The notes beneath the pieces were generated by a model. It made no database searches. It saw nothing but the letters and a program-made list of their open reading frames with translations, and was not told where the DNA came from. From Nitrospiraceae bacterium (lineage in GTDB: Bacteria > Nitrospirota > Nitrospiria > Nitrospirales > UBA8639): a stretch of 17,908 nt of DNA. Position numbers and translations under genes: made by a program. Position 1 is the stretch's first letter. Each line of letters begins with the position of its first letter. The stretch spans positions 1 through 17,908 of the forward strand of contig DOFS01000192.1 of NCBI GenBank assembly GCA_003523945.1, in the 5' to 3' direction. This document shows, one piece after another, positions 6,501 through 14,300 of this stretch.

Positions 6501-7968
6501 TGTCGCTGGTCAGCGAGTTATAAAAGTAGTTCGCCGTGGAACGAATGACTACAACGTGACGGTGTACATTGATGGGATGTTTGAATATCACTGTTGTGTG
6601 CGGCCGGGTGATGTTCAAGAAAACAATTGCCTGCATGTCATGGATGATCAGAGTCGCATTGCCGCACGTCGTATTGGAAGGCCCTTTCCCAAAGACAAAG
6701 GTCCTGAGGTGCAATATCATCTTGTTGATCACTTAGGAAGCAGCGCCATTGTGATTGGTGGGAGCACTGGAAGCGCTCATAGTTTCATCAACCGCGAGGA
6801 ATACTCCCCGTATGGGGAAACGAGCTTTGGTAGCTTCGGTCTCAAGCGCTACCGGTATACGGGGAAGGAGCGGGATGAGGAGAGCGGTCTTTACTATAAA
6901 GGAGCACGCTATTATGCGCCATGGCTTGCGCGATGGGTAAGCTGTGATCCAATGCTAGACCGCAAGGAAGCAAGTCTATACGCATTTGTGGATGGAAATC
7001 CCATTGTGCTTGTTGACCCTGAAGGTCTTGCTCCACAAGACCCTCCGCAAATAAAAGTCAATGCCGCTGCGGGGGAAGCAGGCCATGCTCATAATGATGG
7101 TTTGATAGAAAGAAGTAAAAACAGGACAGTTGCGGAAAGGGAAGTGACAACTAAGTCTAGAAAAAGCGGTTCTCGCGTGGATACTGTGACGATGTCGGTG
7201 CAGGGCGGGAGCCCAAAGAACGTAGAGTCCACTGTTATTCAGGTGGACAAAATTCGCGGGAAACAGGGACAAATAGCTTACGAGCCTATCCGAAAAAGAG
7301 CTAGAGAGAAGATCAAACAGATGAACAAGCATGCCAAAGCAGCAGAAGAGGCTGCCAACAAACTCACACAAGGCCAGCATGTTTCCAAGAAGCTCGCTAA
7401 GGTTGGAGCAATATCTTCCCGCGAGACTACTCTTATCTTATTAGACGGGGACTTAACGCGGAAGGAAGTGAGAGAGGTACAAATAGACATCCGGGATAAG
7501 GTCATAAAGCCGGCCAAAAAGGCCGGAGGGATGACGAAGGGAACTGGGATTGGCATAATTGCACGCAACGAAACTACCACGGTTATAAGGAGAACACAAG
7601 CAGGTTCAAGATTCCGAGTCGTGACGAAACGAGTTGGCGGAAAACTGATTAATAGCGTAAGCAGAAGTCTGGGTAATGGGGGCAACCTTGTCGGTATGAT
7701 TGCAGGTCTTTTAGTCTCGCATTACGCGCAGAAAGCATATGCGAATCCTAGCCCAAGCACATTAGACAAGGGCATAATGATCGCGGACACTGCTGACTCT
7801 TTCCTAGATCCCTTATTCTGGATTTCCTTACCAATGTCTCTTGTAGCTGAGGGAGTAGCTGAGGCAGGTGCGAAGGAGGCTGGTAGCATTGAACAGCAAA
7901 CTGGTCTTCCGTCAGGGTTAGCGGACGCAGAACTGATGATGGGTACTTTCGGAGCGGGTTGGCCTTAA
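517..7968 (+). CDS. Tc toxin TcB-TcC fusion protein with C-terminal effector domain
   Basis: This protein forms the closed cocoon of a Tc toxin, in which the cytotoxic effector is cleaved off and stored until translocation through TcA. Residues ~9-300 are an SpvB domain (conserved start with GGGA, GIGETF and TGTG). Residues ~360-640 hold six FG-GAP-like motifs, four with intact DxDGDG or DMTGDG cores at 418, 471, 526 and 579, matching the TcB beta-propeller that docks on TcA. TcdB middle domains follow (~550-760). From ~1360 the protein is TcC, with many YDxxGR/N-type RHS repeats and the RHS core up to ~2171. Asp2144 and Asp2167 (the D of each DP) and Arg2139 match the self-cleaving aspartyl protease, with the cut expected after Leu2171. 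The ATG at 517 has AGAGG at 506-510. In Photorhabdus, TcB and TcC are separate proteins of about 1,470 and 960 residues, so 2483 suits a fusion. No signal peptide is visible. Confidence 0.95.
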   Translation: MANSNSSGESIISVPQGGGAVQGIGETFSPDLFTGTGNFTIPFAVPPGRNGFQPELNLVYSTGNGNGPFGLGWSLSVPGITRKTSKGIPQYQDYVADLKKRDTFILSGSEDLVPVPGAPTGVTRYRPRTEGLFARIDHVHQADPNHWEVRSKDGLVSIYGTEHKPPNSADWEDPAKIADPKHRANIFAWKLTETRDTFGNRIVYEYERDLGQDGAHYWDQLYLKRIRYVDYSQNGQTEFLVSVTFDYENRPDPSSGYRPGFEIRTTKRCKGISVRTHAGQDQLVRHFRLVYLDQRTDLADLQDRLPRNGVSLLSQVVVEGDDGNTTEQLPPLEFQYTRFNPDRRDLTEITGRDLPPFSLTNPDYELVDLFGHGLPDILEMNETVRYWENRGGQFSLPREMQAAPAGLRLADQGVQIIDADGDGRSDLLVTTGALSGYYPLQYGGLWDRRSFQRYRQAPSFSLEDPEVRLVDLDGDGVTDAIRSGARFECYFNDPHDGWDEVKRVERKRLSDFPDLNFSDPRVKWADMTGDGLKDIVLVHDGNIEYWPNFGHGNWGKRLHMRNSPRFPYDYDPARILIGDVDGDGLADIVYVDHCTVTLWSNQSGNGWSEPLIIKGTPPVNDTVAVRLVDMMGKGVSGVLWSREAGQGLSRHQMWFHDFTGGKKPYLLHEMDNHMGAVTKVEYTPSTTFYLRDQQRPETRWKTSLPFPVQVVAKVEVIDHFSQGKLTTEYRYHHGYWDGAEREFRGFGMVEQLDTETFQDYHQPGLHGNGDEFQAVPARHFSPPTLTKTWFHQGPVGEEFGDWQELDWSSEYWQGDPPLLRHTEQVNAFLRSYTSGGKGTVSPRDRRIKRDALRSLRGNVLRSELYGLDGSSRQDRPYTVTEHAYGIREETLPLSAQDDRLRIFFPHTTAQRSTQWERGDDPMTQFSFTADYDAFGQPQSQTQIACPRGWRAMDDQPNEPFLPTRTRTDYAVPTNPSIYIHDRVARATSYEIRNTNGKRVREIISLPDTSNDLKIIGHTVSFYDGNAFVGLNWRQVGRFGALVRTESLVLTEDLINQAYGVSRPAYLQNTGAIAWSAEYPSEFQSRMPARAGYLYKDGLSEPEYITGYYVAAERRRYDFHVAGGQNQRGLTLATQDPLGQEITITPDDPYWLLPIQVTDAVGLSTIAQYDYRVFQPSQVTDPNGTKTIVTFTPLGLVATTAVQGQQNTEGDQNRASVYLTYGLMAFANSPTDARHPVWVGTRRHIHHDTETDIPLPARDETLDTYEYSDGFGRVLQTRSQAEDVTFGDSTFGDSGLSADQAGDPNDAVGIQHCPGGEARVVVSGWQIYDNKGQVVEKFEPFFDCGWNYAKPKVGQHGYSVTMYYDPRGQLIRTVNPDGSEQSVVYGVPQSLENPAQFTPTAWETYTYDANDNAGRTHPNESRTYQHHWNTPASAVLDALGRTIETVERNRDKGPPLSAEEEYKTRSTYDIQGNLLTITDPLGRRAFRHQYDLQNRPLRVESIDAGLRLTVLDALGNPIEQRDGKGAAIFHAYDVLNRPIRLWARDNAAEQVSLREVLEYGDGSSSTQTPVERNANRTLNRLGQLYRHYDEAGRLEFEQYDFKGNLGEKVRSVIKDQEILDVFLGAAANNWQVPAYRVNWEPTQGQTMLNRAAQILDLQAYRVSSSYDALNRIKTVHYPEDVAGERKQLRPQYNRAGALEKVKLDNQIYVERIAYNAKGQRLLIAYGNQVMTRYVYHPETFRLMRFRTEKYQHPNPHRFHPNGTLLQDFGYTYDLTGNIRTITDRVPGSGVHDNPDAALFQNRDPQLERLLSAGDALYRQFEYDSLYRLTRATGRESNNIPRGQRPWPDNARAGFNSPKHGTANQDNAPTLTQGYWEQYRYDAAGNILVMQHGTSRGSDWTRYFGMGGFIPQQWQQEWMAHLNVIGGWPNAPGNQLTHVGDNQPNVPQTHWFDVNGNMIREHSERHFEWDHSDRLRVFRQQPPGGAEPTVYAQYLYDVAGQRVIKVVRRGTNDYNVTVYIDGMFEYHCCVRPGDVQENNCLHVMDDQSRIAARRIGRPFPKDKGPEVQYHLVDHLGSSAIVIGGSTGSAHSFINREEYSPYGETSFGSFGLKRYRYTGKERDEESGLYYKGARYYAPWLARWVSCDPMLDRKEASLYAFVDGNPIVLVDPEGLAPQDPPQIKVNAAAGEAGHAHNDGLIERSKNRTVAEREVTTKSRKSGSRVDTVTMSVQGGSPKNVESTVIQVDKIRGKQGQIAYEPIRKRAREKIKQMNKHAKAAEEAANKLTQGQHVSKKLAKVGAISSRETTLILLDGDLTRKEVREVQIDIRDKVIKPAKKAGGMTKGTGIGIIARNETTTVIRRTQAGSRFRVVTKRVGGKLINSVSRSLGNGGNLVGMIAGLLVSHYAQKAYANPSPSTLDKGIMIADTADSFLDPLFWISLPMSLVAEGVAEAGAKEAGSIEQQTGLPSGLADAELMMGTFGAGWP
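4366..4395 (+). repeat. Short tandem duplication in the BC toxin gene
   Basis: Two adjacent 15-bp units (4366-4380 and 4381-4395) match at 12 of 15 positions and encode the same five residues, TFGDS, twice (residues 1284-1293). The changes are silent, so the duplication has been held at protein level or is not very recent. It lies close to the TcB-TcC junction. Confidence 0.7.
7030..7968 (+). other. Hypervariable C-terminal effector domain of the BC toxin (released cargo)
   Basis: This is the part of the preceding gene (residues 2172-2483, 312 residues) expected to be released after Leu2171 and delivered into the target cell. The position and length match the hypervariable regions of TcC proteins, which in known cases carry enzymes such as ADP-ribosyltransferases. 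I do not recognise this one. Residues 2172-~2390 are basic (44 Lys+Arg against 21 Asp+Glu by hand count), fitting the known preference for positively charged cargo. A hydrophobic stretch at 2390-2404 and a second near 2429-2443 lead into a slightly acidic tail. There is no cysteine, which excludes thiol-dependent catalysis. A His-rich spot (H2190, H2192) and the acidic pair D2310/D2312 are the only eye-catching polar clusters. AGA/AGG make up 11 of 20 arginine codons here, against 2 of 28 in 6001-7020, suggesting separate ancestry. Confidence 0.75.
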
Positions 7969-8340
7969 GGCTAAGACTCGTTCTTGCTCACGAGCTTGTA
8001 GAGCTGGCTGACCCATGAAGGTAACAAACAAAGGGAGTAAATGTACTCCTTCTGTTATTTAAAAACCTGTGGCACACGAAGCTTACGATTACCTGTTAAC
8101 CATGTGGAACCGTGAGAAAGATAAAAAACAACCTCAGTCTCAGGGTTGAATAAGCAAGTGAGTGGATCTGGAAGAAATTCTGACAGTTTAGCTTGCTTGA
8201 CGTTTGATGACAACTTGGAAAATTAATGTGGGCTCTGTTGTAGTTTAATAATTATACCTGGCTGGCAGACTGATAATTCTTCTTCCGTGCAGAATCGCTA
8301 ATATTTACGTATCTAAACTCAACTCGTTCATTTTGAAAGT
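7969..8340. other. Intergenic region between the BC and A toxin genes
   Basis: This 372-bp gap has no supported gene. It contains a terminator-like hairpin at 8027-8056 and a long-range inverted repeat (AAGCAAG at 8152-8158 with CTTGCTT at 8192-8198, loop 33 nt). TTGACG at 8197-8202 is a fair -35 box but lacks a good -10 at proper spacing. GATAAT (8272-8277) and TTTAAT (8244-8249) are fair -10 boxes without matching -35 boxes. I therefore cannot assign a promoter for the TcA gene. Either readthrough from the BC gene or a non-sigma70 promoter could drive it. Confidence 0.6.
8027..8060 (+). terminator. Terminator-like hairpin after the BC toxin gene
   Basis: GGAGTA (8034-8039) pairs with TACTCC (8044-8049) around an AATG loop. 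The stem continues outward through AG/TT and AACA (8027-8030) with TGTT (8053-8056), giving about 12 pairs with one mismatch. The tail is ATTT, a weak U tract, so termination may be partial and allow some readthrough into the TcA gene. It starts 58 bases after the stop codon. Confidence 0.5.
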
Positions 8341-11300
8341 ATGGCGAACATGAACGCACAAAGAGGTACACAGAAAAAACCTGCTAAAGCCCGCACAGGC
8401 AAGCGCAAATCGCCCATCGCAGAAAGTGCTAAATCTACAGAATTAATAGTAGACCAGAGTCATTTCAATGGACATTTGATTGCCGGGGATACCAAGCATC
8501 CACTATCCGGATATCGCATACATGTCTCGCTGCTTAGAGAAGGATCGAAGCCGATCGATCTCGGATACGACCTCACGAGCTCGGCCGGATTGTTCACACT
8601 TCCCTATCCCAAAGCTGACCAGAAAGCTCAGACTAAGAAACGCCAGAACAAGAAGGCCATCCCGGTTGATCGCTTTTCTTTTAACATATGGAACCCAGCA
8701 GGCGAGAAGTTCTATGAAACGCGAATTGACTGGAGTCCTCAACAGAATGCAGTAGCAAGGATTGTCGTTCCGCGATCAAAATTTACAAAACCGCACATAC
8801 CAAGCATTCAAGAGATAGCCAAGCATACTGCTTTCAAGATCCCTTCTTCGTTGAGCACGGCCTTAGATCGAAAAGGTATCAAGACGCTTGCGGATATTCG
8901 CCAGAAGGGTGGAATGCGTAAATTAACGAGGCTACAGGTTGGAAGGCATCAAACCGCAATAGCCACATTGGATGCGCTGACCAATCTCGAGCCGTTAACC
9001 CCTGACCTTCAAGTCGGTGCAAAGCTTATTCAAAATCAGTTTATGAATATCTCGCAGATTGCTGCCACCACGCGGGCCGATTTTGTCAACACCATGGGAC
9101 CGCAGATTGGCGATGCGGAAGCATTTCGATTACATACGGTGGCAGTGACACAAGCGAAATTTTTGGATGGTGTCGCGGTTGGATATCAGGTGCTGCAAGC
9201 AGAGGGGCGAGTCCTTGATCGCGATTGGCCAACTCTGCAAGAGCTGTTACCTCCATGGTGTCATTGTGAAGACTGTGAAGCCGCGGTAAGCCCTTTGGCC
9301 TACCTGGCTGACTTGTTGGACTATGTGGTTCATCACGTCAAGGACAATGGGACCTTGTTGACCATGCAGACCCTGATCACTCGTTGGTATCAGCCATTTG
9401 ACCGCTTGCCTGCCACATGCGAAGCATTGAATGAAGAGGTTTCGCAGGTCCGAATTTGTATTGAGGTCCTCCGAAGTTATCTACTCGATCACCCATCCAA
9501 CCGTGGTCATCAACAAACACTCCAACAAGCGGAGCAATACTTTCGACGGGCTGCCTATTCTCGGTTCCTCTCTCAGATAGGCACTACCTACGAAGAACTC
9601 AGGCTGACTCGAGCTGCTGATCAGGCTACGAAAGACAGACTTGCAGGGCGACTAGGGGTTCCCACACTTCGGCTGAACTCTTTCTTGCAAGACCCTACGA
9701 CTGTTACTGAAACTTGGCTTGCGCAGCACTTTGGACTTCCTCCTACGACTGGCGATCCTCTTGCTCCACGAACTCCGTCGCATCTCGAGCAGTGGCGATT
9801 GGAATCATTAGCGTATCAATGGGAGCAGGAAGACTTTCCCACAGATTTGCCACCAGATAATCGACCATTGATTGATCCTGATCTCATCGGGCCAGATGAT
9901 TTTCGGAATCCCGCGGTCAAGGCTAACCCACAGCTTACAGATCGTGCCTTTGACATCTGGGATCGTCGCCAGAGATGGGTGGATACTCAGGTAAACACCC
10001 TGCTCGATCCCTTAGCCCCTCCGAGACGTCTGGTCCGTGGACAACGAGAGCCTGATTATCTCTCCTATATGTTTGGAGTGATGTATCAAAGAGTCGCCTA
10101 TATGCGCACTCGACGTACACCTTGGTCGAATACTCCACTCGCGCAGTTTGACAGCCTGACCATAGAGCTTTTGAGTGGTGACGCAGCCGTGGTCAAGCGA
10201 GCTCGCGACATCCTGACTAACGACCTTGGACTCAACGAAGAAGCCTTTCAGAGGGTACAAGAGCTTCGGGAAAAAGACCGTCAATGGGTACAACATGGCG
10301 GGAATCAGCCGCTTAGCGATGAAGAGCGGCGGGACTTGGTCTACATTTTGACGCAAAGCATCAAAGCCCGTTTTTTTGATCGGTGGCGTCAGGAGGAGCG
10401 GAACATTGAATTCGGACCGACGGAATTCTGGATCTCTGGGCGCGAGCCTGCTGATGGGGATTGGCCGCCAATTCAGCAAGCCCCGCTCATCGACCCTGAA
10501 CTGGTCAGCCAACGAGATTTGCCCGAGTGGGTGGCGGGCGAACGTGCGCAAACTCTTTGGTCAACTCGGCGTGACGAACTCGACCAGATCTATACCGATC
10601 TTCAGACCGAACGGGAAACAAATGGCCTCGCATCAGCCATAGCCCGAGCGCTGGCCGATCAGCAGGGCCGTGTTCCAGACCTCGATAATCTACAAACCCA
10701 GCTGAACGACGTAAACCCGGCTGTTGCTGAACGCGCGCGGACGGAGATCAATGATCGTTTGCGTATGACTATTGAGGCCTTTGCACGTGTTATGGAAGTT
10801 CGAGCTCGTGAGGCAGGGGCAAACCTGCAGAATCCGCCTCCTGCTCCATCTGCACGTGACTGGGCTGATGTGTACGCGATCCTCACCACTGCACAGAAAC
10901 TGCATAATCGTTATGGTGATTGGGGGGATGAGGAAAATAACCCCCCTGCCGGCGATCCCCTTCCATATTGGTTCGCCCTCAAAGCTCGGCTTCCCCGGTG
11001 GCGCGCAGATGTGAAGGCTCGTACTGATTGGCAGGAGGCACTTCGTGCGCGATACAGCCCTCCTCTGATCGATCCCGATGTCGTTGAACGTGGGGATCTC
11101 ATTGCTCCCTGGCGGGGTGCGGCTGCATATGATCTCTACCGAAAGAGAGAGATAGATCTTCGAACATTCCAGAGCAATTTGCACGCTCAATGGAGTCCGG
11201 TCATCAGGTTGATGGGGCTGGATGTTGTTGCACGCCAAGTCTTGGACTATCCATCTCAGGTATTCCTCGATTTTGCCACTGAGGAAGAGATGGGAAACGA

Positions 11301-14300
11301 TATTTCGGGGAGGCTTGTACAGCTTAACCTGTTGCGACCGGAATATACCCACATCCTTCGCGTGCGGCGTCTCATCGATGCCGGTCAACCTGTTCTGGAT
11401 AGTGAATGGCTAGATCTTGAAGCAATGTTAACGAATGTTCACAAGCGGCGTTTGAGTGCTCAGTGGCGGAAAGAGGAACAGCAAGCGCATATCACAATCC
11501 GGCCAGAACTTTTTGTATTGCAAGAAGACGAAGTTCAAGCACCGAATCCAGAACCAGGCTCACGAAAGGATTTACGTGCACGTCGAATTTGGCGGACCAT
11601 CCTCTCTACACGATACGAACAACGGCAAGGCGTGCTGAATGGTCTCACCAGAGTAGTCAGGGCGGTGGAAGAAGCGTTGCTCCCACAGTTACGAAATGCG
11701 CTCATTTTGGCCACAACACACCCCAACGTGCCAGATTCGGATGTTGAAGCCAAAGGGAAGCTTCTAACAAACCAGCTTCTAATCGATACCCGTATCCGTG
11801 GGTGCCAGATCACAACCCGAATCTCCCAAGCCATTTCGACATTGCAGGGATTGATCTGGTCCATTCGAACAGGCCAGCTCCGTGATACCTATCCCAATTT
11901 GGCTCTTGATGACGATGCGATTGATGAACGATGGAAATGGATCGGCTCGTATTCCACGTGGCGTGCTGCCATGTTCGTGCATTTGTATCCAGAAAACATT
12001 CTAGTGCCCGCCTTACGCCGAAATAAGACCCAAGGCTTCTTGACATTTCTAAAAGAAGTTCGCCAAAAACGGCGTCGCATTGGTCCTGACGAGGCCTGTC
12101 GCATTGCTGAAACCTATGCTTCATACTATCGAGACATCATTGATCTGGAGATTGAAGCATCGTGTCATGCCGAGACGAACATGAACAAAGGAACTTGTCG
12201 ATCCCGCACTCAGGGTGGCAGCCGTATTCTAACGTATTGGTTCGGGAGATCACCTATTACCGGTAACTGCTATATGAGCAACTATGATGTCACGGACCCA
12301 CCGAGCCAGTCGCTCTGGGTCCTAATCCCAGCATTAACAAATGCGATTGAAGTCCTAGGGGCCGTACCGTTCGTGGGTCGATCTCCTGCGATGAGAATGA
12401 TCTTGGTGTTTGTAAAAGTTCGTGAGGAGGACTCGGATAAACTGAGGGTCGCTCGTTTCAACCTCGATAATCCCGGTTGGATCGATGAACCGATTTCTTT
12501 GAAAGGACCAGAAGATAGAAAGTATTTCCAGGCAGTCGTGGTTCAACAACGTGTATTGGCCAATCCCTCTAATTCACCGGCGAGCGCGCCTCGCGTACTC
12601 TTTTTAGTCGATGACATTGAAATACCTGGAAGGTCCATTCTGTATGAGAACCGAGTTCATCCCGATGGCAAAAGATGGGAAAAAGATGATGGGTGGGATA
12701 TAAGAGATGAATTTACGAACAGCTACAGATCTTTGTTAGCAGCAGTGCCTGTCCCAGGTCAGAGTACCTCTGCATCGGCACCTTATTTCGTCTTTTATCA
12801 AACTGGAACATTACAGGGAAGTTTGAGTTATAAAATCTATGGTGTTGAAAATTTTCCTGAAACGCATTCTTTTGGCACTCCCTCACATATAGCGTCTAAT
12901 GAAGGGAGCTTCTTGGGAGCTTTTCTCTGGCCAATCGGAGATAAGGTCTACGTTTATTGGAAGCCGAAGGATCGGAATTCGGCAACCCAAGTCATGGAGT
13001 TGGTTCAACCCCAATCACTTAATCCGGATTTAATAACAAATATCAAGCAGTTCAACCAATGGTTGGTCAGGGCTGTCAATCTAAGTCTAGCCGCTCGTGG
13101 GATTTCTCTGGTTTCACAATGGACAAATTCAGGATTACGTGTAGGCATCGACAACCTATATCACCTATTGACACTTCCCGAGAGTAACCATGCTCGCAAG
13201 CAAATGGGCGAAGATTGGTATCGAGCTTATGGGGAACTTAACATCGGGCTTTTGGAGGCGTACATTAAGGGTCAAATGTTAAATAGGGGGGAGGCCTTGG
13301 ATGCCTGGCAACTCGCTGACAAGAGAGTTCGTGCAAATTCGCAGCCATCCTTGGGAATTGCCGATTGTTTACGGAGGCTCTTTAGCAACAGGTTTCCTGG
13401 ACCAACACAGCCCGTAAGTCTGCGTAATCTTGATCCCTCTACAACTCTCTCTACCCCATCGCTGTCCAACGTGCGCACGATTGCGAGAGATAGTGGACCG
13501 GCGGATGAACACGGTCCGCTCATATTAGCCTTGAGCAGACAATCTGGTGATTTTGTTCGTGCGGCATTTACAAGAGACCCAGGAAGTACCCAACCTGTCG
13601 TGAGCGGGTTGGCGCGTATCGTACCAAAAGATGATCACAAGACAGTTCCGACAATAGCTGCGGCGTGGCCAGGGACCTCTTTGGCACAGAGAAGAAAGTT
13701 AATTGAAGATCTGTATCGAGACCATCTGCCTGAACCACCATCAAACTTGGTCTACATTGAAGAGTACTACTACTCTGTGCCCATTCAGATCGCTATGGAA
13801 CTTCAACGTAATGGACATTACGTGGCGGCTTTGGATTGGTTTCGAACGGTGTACGACTATACCGAATTGCCAGGGCGTACCCGAAAGATTTGGTACGGAC
13901 TGGTTCACGAAGAAACGTTTGCCAATTCCTTTACGCGTTTGGGCAACTGGTTACTGGATCCACTCCATCCTCATGCGATCGCTGAAACTCGAATCAATAC
14001 GTATACCCGCTTTACGTTAATGAGTGTAATCCGATGTTTTCTGGCATACGCTGATAATGAATTCACGCGAGATACTTCTGAATCTCTTGAACGAGCACGG
14101 ACGCTCTATCTGACTGCCTTGGAACTCCTCGCATCTGAAGAACTAAGGCAAGAGAGTAATCGATGTGACAAAGTAATCGGCACCATCGACGTGCAGCGGC
14201 TAGGTGATCCCAGCTGGAAGCCGATCTTTAATCGGATGATTGCTGATTTGTCACATGTTGATGACTTGCCCCGTCTCAGTGCCACTATTGATACAGTTCA

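Noticed and set aside
7962..7971. 10-bp palindrome centred on the BC stop codon
   Set aside because: Too short to mean much; likely coincidence.
7969..8340. Immunity gene downstream of the RHS effector
   Set aside because: No frame of useful length follows the effector. This fits a toxin aimed at eukaryotic cells rather than at bacterial competitors.
10371..10377. T7 run in TcA as a programmed frameshift site
   Set aside because: The zero frame continues through conserved sequence for another 2,000 codons, and no stimulatory structure or meaningful alternative product is visible.
10921..10946. G6 and C6 runs forming an inverted repeat in the TcA gene
   Set aside because: It encodes a Pro/Gly/Asp linker in repeat module 2. 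A simple homopolymer pairing within coding DNA is weak evidence of function.
10690..11388. 232-codon minus-strand frame inside the TcA gene
   Set aside because: The + strand frame here is conserved TcA repeat sequence; the antisense frame is a shadow without domain similarity.
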